A DNA stretch of 64,000 nt from Neobacillus bataviensis LMG 21833 (GCF_000307875.1 NZ_AJLS01000141.1:21936-85935); one strand, 5' to 3'; shown: positions 7,735 to 17,461, counted from the first letter of the stretch. The notes: generated by a model not told the origin, from the letters alone. Program-made: numbers and translations.

Positions 7735-8145
7735 TTATTTAAAAACTAAGGCCATTGTAATTATAATAATAACAAGGATTGGAAAATAGAATAGGCTTAA
7801 TGTAGTAGAGAGACAAATACGGATCCAAGAGCTAATTTCTGGCTCGAAAGGTTTTACATTCATTGAAAACTCGACAACCTCTTCCGCACCTTTTTTTCTA
7901 ACGTGATCATAAAGTTTTCTGAACAATTTTTCCTGCCAAAGAAAATAACCATCTAAAAACCAAAAGAAAATAGTGGGGATTAATGCAATAGAAATGAATC
8001 GATAGTCTATCTCTTGAGTATTCGCAAAAACAAAAAGTCCAGCAACAAGAGTAACCGCCCACCCCTTCAATAAAAAGGAATTTTGCCCCATTCGATTGAT
8101 GACTCCCTGAATAAATTCAAGATGTTTTAACTTATTTTCATTCAT
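7735..8145 (-). CDS. Small membrane protein paired with the TIR-like gene
   Basis: A 136-residue protein with hydrophobic segments at about 25-42, 48-68 and 105-133. The N-terminus KHLEFIQGVINRMGQNSF and the following LKGWAVTL, FWFLDGYFLWQEKLFRKLYD are features of a widespread bacterial membrane family that I recall seeing beside TIR-domain and nucleotide-signalling genes. I cannot give a firm family name. The start is ATG 8145 with GGGGG upstream rather than the longer frame from 8181. A TATAAT lies at 8173-8168. It is 82 bp upstream of the TIR-like gene, same strand. It could be a membrane effector or partner. Confidence 0.7.
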   Translation of the reverse strand: MNENKLKHLEFIQGVINRMGQNSFLLKGWAVTLVAGLFVFANTQEIDYRFISIALIPTIFFWFLDGYFLWQEKLFRKLYDHVRKKGAEEVVEFSMNVKPFEPEISSWIRICLSTTLSLFYFPILVIIIITMALVFK

Positions 8146-8335
8146 ACTATACCCCCAAATGCTATTTATTATAGTATTCAAGCGAAAACAAAGAATTCCT
8201 GTTTTATTTTAAGTGGTGGTGGAATTAATATTTGTAACCCACCTATTTTTTTATATTGCATTTTTGGATGAATAGCCATATTAGATTCATTTTTTAAAAA
8301 ATTTTGAATGAAAACTTTTCAAAAATCCTCATTTT

Positions 8336-8379
8336 AAAAAAACGGCCTGGTTTAAGAATTTCTAAACCAAGCCGTTTTT
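8336..8379. terminator. Hairpin terminator after the nucleotidase gene
   Basis: Stem AACGGCCTGGTTTA with a near-complementary arm TAAACCAAGCCGTT and A/T tracts on both sides. It ends minus-strand transcription from the 1207-residue nucleotidase gene. Confidence 0.8.
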
Positions 8380-8390
8380 CATGTATAAAG

Positions 8391-11300
8391 TTATTGAGCT
8401 ATAGCTAATGGAGCTAATTGTTTAATGCGGTCTTCAGCTTTATATTCAAATGGCTTAGGAAGTGTTTTTACAAAGTTTACCGTACCTTGTAAATCTTCAG
8501 GACCCACTTCCATATCGGTTGCAAGATCATTAATACCATATTTTGCATTTCCATACATATAGTTGTTTACCACAACCGTGTATTCTTTATTCTTATCAAT
8601 CCTCTGGCCATTTGGCAAGAAGATATCTACGACTTTGCCTGTATTTCCATCCCATGTGTATTTAAAACCAGCCACATGGAAGTCGAGGCGATATGATTTG
8701 GTTCCATTTGATTCAGTAGTTTCTGAAATTTGGTTATTCAGAACGGTTTCCAAATCTGCCCCGCTAAGCTTTACTTTATTTAACACATTACCGAAAGGCT
8801 GGATGGAGAAAAGGTCACCAAACGTTACAGTACCTGCATTAAGATTAGCTCGGACACCACCGCCATTCATTAAGGCAAAATCAGCATTCATTTCAGCTTT
8901 CATACCATCTGCAATCAAGTTGCCTAGGGCAAAGTCACCTGTTGTCGCGCTAGGGTATGCACTATTTAATGTTGTTTTAGACTCACCAACTACTTCGGCT
9001 TTAATCGGTGCGATCTTTTCTTCATACTTCTTCATAATCGTTGATACTTCTGGATCTGGCGTGTAATCTTTTTGGAATACCGTTACAATCTCTGCTTGCT
9101 TTTCAACAATGTCCCCAGTTATTGGGTCAAGCTGTAAATCAACATCGGAAAAAGCGGAGCCGTAAGAGTATGCCTGAACAATCAGCTTGTTATCTACAAC
9201 TTTATTGACACCAACATGGTTGTGGGCAGCGAAAATAACGTCTACCTCATCATCCACTTGCTCTGCAATTTTTGAAGCATCAAATGAAGCACCGTTACCT
9301 GTTTGTGTGGTTGGATTATGGGCAAGAACCACAATCGCTTTGATGCCTTGTTTCTTTAATTCAGCCGTGTATTTGTTGATGGCTTCCGCTTCATCCGTTA
9401 TTTGCAGATTTTCATTCCCTTTGGACACGATCATGTTTGGCGTTTCTTGCGTTACCACACCGATGAATCCCATTTTCTTGCCGCCGATTTCTTTAATAGC
9501 ATACGGTTCCGTAATTAATTCGCCTGTTGATTTATCAAACACATTGGCTGCGACAACAGGAAAATTCATTCCCTTATAACCGGGATTTCCCTTTGGATGG
9601 TCGCCGCCATGAATCATCCGCTGCAATTCATCCATTCCTTCATCAAATTCATGGTTACCAAGTGTACCAACATCAAACTTCATGGCATTCATGACTTCTA
9701 CAGTTGGTTCGTCCTGGAAAAGAGCGGAAATAAGCGGGCTTCCGCCGATCATATCACCTGCATGAACTAAAAGTGTGTTCGGGTTTGTTGCTTTCCGCTG
9801 TTTCATTGCGGCCGCTGTGTACTTCATATTACCGGCCAATTCCGTTCCAACCTTCGTATCTGTATCAAGTTGGCCATGTAAATCGTTTAAACCAAGTAAT
9901 TGGACTTTTATCGGACTTAAATTTAATTTAAAGATTCCAAAGCCTTGATCATCTGTTTGATTTGTATAGGTGATGTTGCTGTCTTGTTTAATATAGGCTT
10001 CTGCTCTTGGAGATGTCGTGAATGTAACATTTACATCGCCATCAATTGGGGCAATCGACCAATTGTTATCAGCAGTAGGAACGATCTCTTTTGTCTCTGA
10101 AATATAATCCATCAATATTTGACGATTTTCATCAGCGGAGTCAACCACTAATTCGCTGCCTTTAACACCTGGGAAGTTACCACCGCCGCCGGCACGATAG
10201 TTGTTTGTCACTACAATAAAGTCCTGATTAAGATCCACTGGCTGACCATTGTATGTGAGATTGATGACACGGCTTGAATCTGGATTGATTAGTTTTCCTG
10301 TTGTATCGTATTTCGCTGGTTTTGTTACATCGATTTGATAGTTTACACCGTCAATGACATCAAAGTTATACACCGGGAACGCCGTGTTTAACAGGGTTTG
10401 TTCTTCCGTTTTCGCCGGATCAATTTGATTGAACTTGCCTGCCGTCATTTCAATCCATTCTTTCACGACTGAACCCTTCACCTTAATGGCTTTTAACGTG
10501 TTGTCATATAGATACAAATCGCCCGCACTGCGGATGGTTAAATCGCCTTTTTTAATTTCAGTATATTCGTCTACTCCATTGCGGCCAGCCTTGAATGGAG
10601 CACCAACCGAAAGAATTGGTAAATCTTTAAACTCCGGTTTACTTTGGGCAATGTATTTTTCAACGTACCATTTTTGAGCATTCGTTACGACTTGAATCGA
10701 AGGATCATCTTGAATTAATGAAAAATAGCTGTGAATGTCGTCCGTTGTTTTCCCGATTGGGGTATTCACATAGTTAATGGTTGCATCATGATCAGCTTTT
10801 AACAGCTTTGAAATGGTTTTATCAGGTTCTACCGTGCTTACTGTTTTTGACTGACCAGTAACAGGATCTTTAACATCCTTATAAGTCTCACGGGTAGAGG
10901 ATTGAGAATTCACCACTGACCATTTGCCCTTCTCTTTCTTAATTTGCAAATCGATTAGTCCTAAAGAGCCCCCGCCATAGCCTGCTTGTACAGCTGGCAC
11001 ACCGTTAATAGTTCCTTTGGCATTATCCACTCCTGATAAGGGCTTTTTATCTGCGCCTAAAAATAATCCATCAAGAGCTGCCTCCGATTTAGCAGGGAAC
11101 AACTTATGTGTATGGGAAAATGTGATGGCATCAATTCCAGGTACTTCACTTAAAGAATAGATGACATCTTCCGTGTTGGCCTTATCGCCGCTGAATCCGG
11201 AATGAGTCATGGCAATGATTAGATCTGCGCCCTTTTGTCTCATCTGCGGGATATACTTCTTTGCCGTTTCCACAATATCTTTGGCGATAACCTTACCTTC

Positions 11301-12014
11301 AAGATGGGCTTGATCCCACTCGGTAATTTGAGGAGGGGCAAATCCAATATAACCAATTTTTATCTTATGCTTCTTCCCGTTCTCATCCACTACATCTTTC
11401 TTAACAATTTGATATGGAGTGAATTTATTTTTATCATTATTTGGATTCTGATCATGATCATCCACATACACGTTCGCATTGATCACCGGGAAGTTTGCAT
11501 CATTATAGGTCTCATCTAAGAAATCTAGTCCATAATTGAATTCATGGTTCCCGAGTGTAGCCATATCGTAACCCATTTGGTTCATCGCTTTAATGGCAGG
11601 ATGGTCTTCTCCCTTTTTCAATGGGTCTATATTCGCCTTATATGTGCCAAGCGGAGTCCCTTGGATTAAGTCCCCGTTGTCTACTAAAACACTATTCTTT
11701 ACTTCTTTTCGAGCTTGTTTTACTAGAGTAGCTGTTTTTGCTAACCCAACCTTTTCATATGGAGCATCCTTATAATAATCATATGGTAATAAATTTGTAT
11801 GGATATCGGTCGTTTCCATAAGTCGTAAGTTTACGAGATCTTTCGCAGCTTTGTCATGTTTATCAGAACGAACATTTTCGGCTCCATGGTTATTATTTTG
11901 CTTTTGATTGCCTGCTGCGTTTACTTGTGATGAAAAGAGTGGCGCTGACAGTAGCGTTAACGCAAGTGAAGCGGATAAAATACGCTTTGGTCCTAGGCTG
12001 TTTCTTTTTCTCAT
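8391..12014 (-). CDS. yfkN: Secreted bifunctional 2',3'-cyclic nucleotide phosphodiesterase/nucleotidase, YfkN-like
   Basis: A 1207-residue secreted enzyme with two complete metallophosphatase/5'-nucleotidase modules. After a signal peptide (residues 1-33), module 1 shows TTDIHTNLLPY, DNGDLIQGTPLG, TLGNHEFNYG, MTHSGF and SHTHKLFP. Module 2, from about residue 705, shows LNDLHGQLD, HAGDMIGGSPL, TLGNHEFDEG, LAHNPTT and AAHNHV, then a 5'-nucleotidase C-terminal domain. These are the metal-binding Asp, His and Asn residues of the family. It should release phosphate and nucleosides from external nucleotides. B. subtilis YfkN is longer and wall-anchored; I see no LPXTG-type anchor here. TTTACA-type boxes upstream suggest phosphate-starvation control. 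Confidence 0.88.
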   Translation of the reverse strand: MRKRNSLGPKRILSASLALTLLSAPLFSSQVNAAGNQKQNNNHGAENVRSDKHDKAAKDLVNLRLMETTDIHTNLLPYDYYKDAPYEKVGLAKTATLVKQARKEVKNSVLVDNGDLIQGTPLGTYKANIDPLKKGEDHPAIKAMNQMGYDMATLGNHEFNYGLDFLDETYNDANFPVINANVYVDDHDQNPNNDKNKFTPYQIVKKDVVDENGKKHKIKIGYIGFAPPQITEWDQAHLEGKVIAKDIVETAKKYIPQMRQKGADLIIAMTHSGFSGDKANTEDVIYSLSEVPGIDAITFSHTHKLFPAKSEAALDGLFLGADKKPLSGVDNAKGTINGVPAVQAGYGGGSLGLIDLQIKKEKGKWSVVNSQSSTRETYKDVKDPVTGQSKTVSTVEPDKTISKLLKADHDATINYVNTPIGKTTDDIHSYFSLIQDDPSIQVVTNAQKWYVEKYIAQSKPEFKDLPILSVGAPFKAGRNGVDEYTEIKKGDLTIRSAGDLYLYDNTLKAIKVKGSVVKEWIEMTAGKFNQIDPAKTEEQTLLNTAFPVYNFDVIDGVNYQIDVTKPAKYDTTGKLINPDSSRVINLTYNGQPVDLNQDFIVVTNNYRAGGGGNFPGVKGSELVVDSADENRQILMDYISETKEIVPTADNNWSIAPIDGDVNVTFTTSPRAEAYIKQDSNITYTNQTDDQGFGIFKLNLSPIKVQLLGLNDLHGQLDTDTKVGTELAGNMKYTAAAMKQRKATNPNTLLVHAGDMIGGSPLISALFQDEPTVEVMNAMKFDVGTLGNHEFDEGMDELQRMIHGGDHPKGNPGYKGMNFPVVAANVFDKSTGELITEPYAIKEIGGKKMGFIGVVTQETPNMIVSKGNENLQITDEAEAINKYTAELKKQGIKAIVVLAHNPTTQTGNGASFDASKIAEQVDDEVDVIFAAHNHVGVNKVVDNKLIVQAYSYGSAFSDVDLQLDPITGDIVEKQAEIVTVFQKDYTPDPEVSTIMKKYEEKIAPIKAEVVGESKTTLNSAYPSATTGDFALGNLIADGMKAEMNADFALMNGGGVRANLNAGTVTFGDLFSIQPFGNVLNKVKLSGADLETVLNNQISETTESNGTKSYRLDFHVAGFKYTWDGNTGKVVDIFLPNGQRIDKNKEYTVVVNNYMYGNAKYGINDLATDMEVGPEDLQGTVNFVKTLPKPFEYKAEDRIKQLAPLAIAQ

Positions 12015-12051
12015 ACCTGATTCACCTTTCTGAGTAAGCAGTTTTTTGTTT

Positions 12052-12151
12052 AGTATAGGACAGGTCTATCTGTTAGTACTCTACCAAAACTGTGTGTTAA
12101 TCAGGTAACGGTCTTGTAAATTTAGAGTAAAGTATATAAATAGATTGTAAA
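12052..12151 (-). promoter_or_regulatory. Candidate PhoP boxes and promoter of the YfkN-like gene
   Basis: Reading on the minus strand, TTTACA-like hexamers begin at 12151, 12140, 12131, 12120, 12109 and 12100. Most steps are 11 bp and two are 9 bp. The best copies are TTTACA (twice), TTTATA and TTAACA. A TATACT -10 lies at 12057-12052, 38 nt before the start codon. Tandem TTWACA hexamers at about 11-bp spacing are the known PhoP-binding pattern in B. subtilis. Confidence 0.55.
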
Positions 12152-12254
12152 CCTTCTACTCCATTTTCGTTTTCCAACCTCATTGATGGAACAGGCTTCC
12201 TGGCGACAAAACGTGGCTCAAGGTCATGTAATCGGACTTTATCTAAACATTAAA

Positions 12255-12288
12255 AACAAGATGGGCCATTGTAACGGCTCATCTTGTT
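12255..12288 (-). terminator. Terminator overlapping the end of the patatin gene
   Basis: Stem AACAAGATGGGCC with GGCTCATCTTGTT (one mismatch), followed on the minus strand by a T-rich stretch. The last codons of the patatin gene form one arm of the stem. Confidence 0.7.
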
Positions 12289-13220
12289 TCATTCTTGTAC
12301 CTCTTATTCTTTACTCGTTGCATTCGTTTTTCTTTATATTGTCCAAAATCCCAGCTCGACAAAAATTCTTTTGCAGAAGTATAGCCTGATTTATAGAGAA
12401 AATCAGTTTCATCCCCGTATAGTACAAAATCAGTTGCGTTGATGGTGCCAGTCGGAATTTGAATCGTGCGTTCAATCGTTTCTTCGTTCATATATCGTAA
12501 ATCATGGGCCTGAAGCATCGTTTTAAATATATTTTTGAAAAGGTGGATTGGCGTTGGTATAACCGCACCTATGTTCACTTCCTCTTTCACAAAATGGAAG
12601 CCAAAGGTTGGAAAACGAGGGTTGTCTGTATCAAATATCCATATTGGAAAATTACTAAGTAATCCGCCATCTAAAATATAGGATTTGTTATGATCCTTTG
12701 ATTTCCAAATAACCGGACGGAAGAAAAATGGTAAAGAAGCACTCATCATAACGGCAGTTGAAACTTTCAAATCAGCAGGAGTCATCCCATAGCGTTCCAA
12801 ATCATCTGGAAAAATAAGCATTTGGCCATTCGAAACATCAGAAGCAATAATCTTCAGCTTTCCATCTGGAAGATCTGCAAATGTCTTAATTCCTTTTTCC
12901 GAAAGAAGTGAATCCATCCATGTTTCCAAATAATCGTTTTTATAAATTCCAAGATGAATCATAAGTTCTAAAAGGATTCCGAAAATGGGAATTCGATTTA
13001 GAATCGTCCTGCCTCGAAGCTTCGAGAAATTGATATCGCTCATCCGGTCTCTAATTTCATGGCTTTTATAGCCACTTGCCAAAAGAGCAGCTATTACGGC
13101 TCCCGCTGATGTTCCAGCCAGTCTTTGCCATTCTACTTTTTCCTCTTCCATGGCTTGAACCGCTCCAATAAAAGCAATCCCCCTGACCCCGCCACCTTCA
13201 AAAACAGCATCTGCCTTCAA
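12279..13220 (-). CDS. Patatin-like phospholipase
   Basis: A 313-residue serine hydrolase of the patatin family. It shows the oxyanion loop GGGVRG, the nucleophile elbow GTSAG and the catalytic aspartate motif DGGLLSNFP, the full Ser-Asp dyad set. Members release fatty acids from membrane lipids; this one lacks a clear signal peptide, so it may act inside the cell. I chose the TTG at 13220, which has GAGAGGTGG 7 nt upstream and begins just before the conserved ADAVFEGGG. A GTG at 13250 with AAAGG upstream is an alternative adding 10 residues. It stands alone, with a terminator at its end. Confidence 0.85.
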   Translation of the reverse strand: MKADAVFEGGGVRGIAFIGAVQAMEEEKVEWQRLAGTSAGAVIAALLASGYKSHEIRDRMSDINFSKLRGRTILNRIPIFGILLELMIHLGIYKNDYLETWMDSLLSEKGIKTFADLPDGKLKIIASDVSNGQMLIFPDDLERYGMTPADLKVSTAVMMSASLPFFFRPVIWKSKDHNKSYILDGGLLSNFPIWIFDTDNPRFPTFGFHFVKEEVNIGAVIPTPIHLFKNIFKTMLQAHDLRYMNEETIERTIQIPTGTINATDFVLYGDETDFLYKSGYTSAKEFLSSWDFGQYKEKRMQRVKNKRYKNETR

Positions 13221-13610
13221 TAATTTCCACCTCTCGATAAGATTTTTCACCTTTTAAACTGCTAATATCGTTCAATAAAAATTATTGCAAATAAATAACC
13301 CAGACCTTAAAGTGCAAGGGTTTTTGTTGATTTAAAAAAATATCCTTACACACATATTCAATGAAAGAGGCGTGAAACCCTTGTTGCAACTGTATATTTT
13401 TGAAACAAAGACTCCACAGGAACGGTTCTCATGGCTTTTGATGAAGTTTTGGATATTTCAATGAGTAAGCAAGTCTTGATTTAAACAAATCCAAAATGAC
13501 GTAAGAAAAAGTACACAATCAAGAATCCTCTTAAAAAAATATAACAAGAATAAATAATAGTAAAATACAAATAATATTTACCATTATTATACCTATAGGG
13601 AGGTATAGCT
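13221..13610. other. Gene-free 390-bp region before the germination operon
   Basis: AT-rich and without a plausible coding frame. It should hold the promoter of the patatin gene and the promoter of the germination operon, normally read by sigma-G in the forespore. I could not pick a convincing sigma-G match. A strong Shine-Dalgarno AGGGAGG ends the region at 13597-13604. Confidence 0.5.
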
Positions 13611-14705
13611 ATAGAGAAGTCAGATTCGATTACTGTATTTCAATTAATCCTATTATCTATGACTGCGATTGGCTTAAAGAATCATGTCATTATTATTTCA
13701 CCATTGATACAAACCGCAGGAAGAGACTCTTGGTTAAGTGTGATTGTTTCACTTTTTTTTGTACTTCTCTGGATACCTCTTCTATTTTTTATTCATAAAA
13801 AAACAAAGCAGCAGCACTTGAATCAATGGATGCAAAAATATACTGGAAAATGGCTAGGCAATTTTATTTTTTTCATTGTTATCTTTTATTTGACCATTAT
13901 TGCGGGAGTGACATTAAGAGAGACAATTACTTGGGTCAATATTACTTTCCTACCGAAGACCCCCGTTTTTTTGATGGCGGCTTGTTTTACTTTGGTTTGT
14001 TGGATGCTGGCAGGAACGAGTCTACGTACTTTGAGTATCGTTAATATATTTCTTTTATTCTTTATTATTCTTCTCGGCTTTTTTGTGGCGATTACCAACA
14101 TCAAATACAAAAATTATTCACTTCTTATGCCCTTTCTCGAACATGGATTTTCTCCTGTTTTAAAAGGGACGGTTTACCAATGTTCAGGGATGGTGGAATT
14201 AATATTTCTTCTGTTTCTTCAACACAAAACTGAAAAATCCATTCAGTTTCGCCACTTAATAATAGCTGCAGTCCTTTTAACATTGTTAACAGTTGGCCCA
14301 CTGATGGGAGCTGTGATTGAATTTGGGCCTGTTGAAGCATCAAAACAGCGATTTCCTCCTTACGAGGAATGGGGACTGGCCTCTCTAGGAAATTTTATTG
14401 AACACGTCGACTTTTTATCCATCTACCAATGGTTATCTGGTGCATTTATTCGAATTTCACTACTTTTGCTACTAATAAGGGAGTATCTTCCATTTAAACA
14501 GAAACAAAAATGGTTTTTACTAATGATTTTAGCTGCAATTACTGCTATAGCATTACTGCCGATCAGTGATTTTCAATACATGCGAATCTTATCTGCGATT
14601 ATTTTACCATTTACACTTTGGTTCTTCTTAGGCTTATCAGTTTTCCTCGGTCTATTGGCAGCGATTTTTGAAAGAAAAGTATGGAGGCCGAACAATGATA
14701 TTTAA
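13611..14705 (+). CDS. Spore germination receptor subunit B (GerAB/GerKB family), apparent ATA start
   Basis: A membrane permease-like subunit of a nutrient germinant receptor (spore permease family, about ten helices). It is 364 residues if translation begins at ATA 13611. That codon lies 7 nt after a near-perfect AGGGAGGT and begins EKSDSITVFQLILLS, the usual start of this family. The first ATG in frame is at 13659, with no ribosome site, and would delete part of the first helix. So either ATA is used weakly, or a former ATG has mutated and the receptor is impaired. The gene overlaps the A-subunit gene by 11 nt. The operon order B-A-C differs from the classical A-B-C. Confidence 0.8.
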   Translation: MEKSDSITVFQLILLSMTAIGLKNHVIIISPLIQTAGRDSWLSVIVSLFFVLLWIPLLFFIHKKTKQQHLNQWMQKYTGKWLGNFIFFIVIFYLTIIAGVTLRETITWVNITFLPKTPVFLMAACFTLVCWMLAGTSLRTLSIVNIFLLFFIILLGFFVAITNIKYKNYSLLMPFLEHGFSPVLKGTVYQCSGMVELIFLLFLQHKTEKSIQFRHLIIAAVLLTLLTVGPLMGAVIEFGPVEASKQRFPPYEEWGLASLGNFIEHVDFLSIYQWLSGAFIRISLLLLLIREYLPFKQKQKWFLLMILAAITAIALLPISDFQYMRILSAIILPFTLWFFLGLSVFLGLLAAIFERKVWRPNNDI

Positions 14706-16209
14706 GAAAAAGAAAAAGAGTCAGATTACAGCTAGAAGTCCTGATGAAAAGGAAGATTCAACAGCATCAAAGTCACTAAACGAACAAACTCTTCGGGAGT
14801 TATTCAAAAAAAACGAAGATGTTATATTTGAACCTTTTAAATTCAATCAGCACAAAGTGATGTTTATTTACTGTAAGGGATTAGTTAATAACGATATGCT
14901 TTATCAAATGATTCCCGAACGTCTGGAAGCTTTTTTTTCGCAATTACATGTGGAACCTAGCAAGGAAAAGATTCTCGACCTCCTTCGCCTCCCTTCTCTT
15001 AAATTGGTAGAAAATGATGATGAAGCAGTTTCAGAGATTTTTTCCGGAAAATTGCTGATGGATTTCAATATACCGGGAAGCATTTTTCTAGTTGACGTTT
15101 CGGAACGGCCGCAGCGAAACCCGGAAGAGACAAAAACAGAAGTGAGTCTCTTAGGTCCACGTGACAATTTTATCGAAGATATTTCAATCAATACTGCTTT
15201 AATTCGAAAACGACTACGAACAACCTCGCTTGCAAGTAAATCACTTGAAATTGGCAGGCGAACAAGAACGAAAGTTTCTGTTCTGTATATAGATGATATT
15301 GCTGATAAGGAAATTTTACAAAAAGTCTTGGAAAAGTTGTCTGCTATTGATATTGATGGACTCTTTAGCGGTACACAATTAGAAGAATTACTAGATAAAA
15401 ACCCATTCGGTTTGTTTCCGCGTCATGCCTATACGGGACGGCCCGACTTTGCCGTTCAATCTCTCCTTAACGGCAGAATCATTATTTTAATCGATGGGAT
15501 TGCTTATGCTTATATAACACCTGTAAATCTGTTCTTTTTGTTAAAGAGCACCGAGGATAAGGAACAGAACTATGCATTTAACTCCTTTGAGCGATTGATG
15601 CGGATTGTCGGAATTCTTGTGGCCACTTTCCTTCCGGGTTTCTGGGTTGCCCTCTCTTCTTTCCATCAGAATCAGCTTCCGCTCACGCTTTTAGCAACAA
15701 TTGTAGAATCGAGAAGGGGAGTTCCTCTACCCACTTCTCTCGAGGCCTTATTAATGCTGCTTATTTTTGAATTATTTAGAGAAGCTGGTCTGCGCCTGCC
15801 AACTGCAGTAGGTCAAACACTCAGCGTAATAGGCGGACTTATTATCGGAGATGCGGCAATTAGAGCAGGTTTAACAAATCCTGCCATGCTTGTTGTCATT
15901 TCAGGCTCGACTATTGCTACCTTTACACTGGTGAACCAGTGGTTAATCGGAACAGTTTCTATAATACGGTTTTTTGTCATCTTTTGTGTTTCTCTTTTTG
16001 GTTTTTTTGGTTTTTTTATCTCAATCTATATTATTTTAATTTACATTGCTCAAATTCGTATCTTTGGGGTTCCTTATTTAGGTTTAGTCACCCGTCTTGA
16101 CATGATGAATATCTTAAAAACTGTTTTTCGATTACCCGATTCCAAAAAAGGCAACAGAGTAAACTCTCTAAACCCTAACGACCCTAACCGAAAAGAAGGG
16201 GAATCCTAA
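14695..16209 (+). CDS. Spore germination receptor subunit A (GerA/GerKA family)
   Basis: A 504-residue GerA-family protein. A long hydrophilic N-terminal half is followed by conserved PFGLFPRHAYTGRPD and four or five membrane helices around LPGFWVALSSFH, ESRRGVPLPTSLEA and VGQTLSVIGGLIIGDAA, ending with a hydrophilic tail. GerA proteins sit in the spore inner membrane and form nutrient-gated channels with the B and C subunits. The start is ATG 14695 with TGGAGG upstream, overlapping the end of the B gene; an in-frame TTG at 14668 lacks a ribosome site. All expected domains are intact. Confidence 0.9.
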   Translation: MIFKKKKKSQITARSPDEKEDSTASKSLNEQTLRELFKKNEDVIFEPFKFNQHKVMFIYCKGLVNNDMLYQMIPERLEAFFSQLHVEPSKEKILDLLRLPSLKLVENDDEAVSEIFSGKLLMDFNIPGSIFLVDVSERPQRNPEETKTEVSLLGPRDNFIEDISINTALIRKRLRTTSLASKSLEIGRRTRTKVSVLYIDDIADKEILQKVLEKLSAIDIDGLFSGTQLEELLDKNPFGLFPRHAYTGRPDFAVQSLLNGRIIILIDGIAYAYITPVNLFFLLKSTEDKEQNYAFNSFERLMRIVGILVATFLPGFWVALSSFHQNQLPLTLLATIVESRRGVPLPTSLEALLMLLIFELFREAGLRLPTAVGQTLSVIGGLIIGDAAIRAGLTNPAMLVVISGSTIATFTLVNQWLIGTVSIIRFFVIFCVSLFGFFGFFISIYIILIYIAQIRIFGVPYLGLVTRLDMMNILKTVFRLPDSKKGNRVNSLNPNDPNRKEGES

Positions 16210-17375
16210 TGAGGAGAAAACTGAAAAAACACTTGTTTCTTACATTAACCGTGCTGACTATTTTCCCGATAGCAGGCTGCTGGGATACAAATGAATCCGA
16301 GCGAATGGTATATGCTCAAGGGATAGGCGTGGATTATAAGGATGGTCATTATACCGTTTATTTACAAGTGGTAAATTTAAGCTTAATGGCAAAATCTGAG
16401 TCCAGCGGAACCGGAGGGCCTCAAGTAAATGTTGAAGTTGGCCATGCCTCGGCAAAATCGTTTGATAAAGCAGTTTTCAACCTCTATAAAAGTACCCAAA
16501 GACGCATTTTCTGGGGCCATCTTTCCTATCTTGTTTTCACAGAAAATGCTTTAAAACAAGTGGGTGTCAAAGCAACGATAGATATGTTGGATCGCTATCG
16601 GGAGACGCGTTATCGCATTTGGATATACGGGACAAAGGAACCACTTTCAAAAGTATTCGTTACAACTCCAATTCTTGATATGTCTACCGCCCTATCAAGG
16701 CTAAGTGATCCTGAAGCCACATTCCATCAAAGTTCGTATATTCGTCCGATCGATATGAGAGAACTGATTATCGCGCTAAACGAGCCTGGATACGAGGCTA
16801 GTATCCCTTTCATAAGCATTTCCGAAAAAACCTGGGTAACAGATAAAGGAGGACATAATGCAATTAAAACAGATGGGATTGCTATTACTACAAAGGATGC
16901 TCTTAAGGGAAAAATAACGAACAACCACGCCTTAGGTTATAGATGGATGAATAAAGATTTTGTTCGAGACGGGCTACAGGTAAGAAGTAAAGAAGGGCCA
17001 ATGGTTGATCTAATATTTGATAAGGTAAAGTTAAAGATACAGCCAGTCGTAAAAAATTCGGAGATTCATTTTAATGTGCAGATCAAAGCAAAAGCTGCAA
17101 TGCTTGTCCTAGTGAATAAAGTCAATCTTGCTAGTTTAGCATCAGAATCAGAAAAGGAAATAAAAAAACAAATTATAGAAACGTATTTAAAAGGACTTAG
17201 CTTCGACGCCGATGTATATCGACTATCAGAGGTTCTTTATAGGAAAAACGTAAAAGCCTGGAAACAAGCAGAACATAATGGAAAAATTCCGTTAACGAAA
17301 GATTCGATTAAGCTAGATATAAATGTGAAATTGGATAATGGAGCTAAACAACGTGAAGAGCCTACCTTAGAATAA
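16209..17375 (+). CDS. Spore germination receptor lipoprotein subunit C (GerAC/GerKC family)
   Basis: A 388-residue Ger(x)C-family lipoprotein. The signal ends in lipobox IAGC, followed directly by WDTNESERMVYAQGIGVDY, the hallmark of the family. Conserved FWGHLSYLVF and a C-terminal domain rich in KINVKV-type strands follow. It should be diacylglycerylated and anchored in the spore inner membrane with subunits A and B. The ATG shares one base with the TAA of the A gene (TAATG), so translation is coupled. A terminator lies 45 nt downstream, closing a three-gene operon. Confidence 0.9.
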   Translation: MRRKLKKHLFLTLTVLTIFPIAGCWDTNESERMVYAQGIGVDYKDGHYTVYLQVVNLSLMAKSESSGTGGPQVNVEVGHASAKSFDKAVFNLYKSTQRRIFWGHLSYLVFTENALKQVGVKATIDMLDRYRETRYRIWIYGTKEPLSKVFVTTPILDMSTALSRLSDPEATFHQSSYIRPIDMRELIIALNEPGYEASIPFISISEKTWVTDKGGHNAIKTDGIAITTKDALKGKITNNHALGYRWMNKDFVRDGLQVRSKEGPMVDLIFDKVKLKIQPVVKNSEIHFNVQIKAKAAMLVLVNKVNLASLASESEKEIKKQIIETYLKGLSFDADVYRLSEVLYRKNVKAWKQAEHNGKIPLTKDSIKLDINVKLDNGAKQREEPTLE

Positions 17376-17419
17376 CTCTGCCAATAGTTTTGATTCATTT
17401 GCACATTCCTTTAAGAGTG

Positions 17420-17449
17420 AACCACTCCTCGTACAGGAGTGGTTTTCTT
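17420..17449 (+). terminator. Terminator of the germination operon
   Basis: A 10-bp stem AACCACTCCT/AGGAGTGGTT with a 5-nt loop, followed by TTTCTTC. Confidence 0.8.
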
Positions 17450-17461
17450 CAATCATGTCGA

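Noticed and set aside
12183..12389. 68-codon plus-strand frame between nucleotidase and patatin genes
   Set aside because: Overlaps the patatin gene's end and terminator, lacks a ribosome site.
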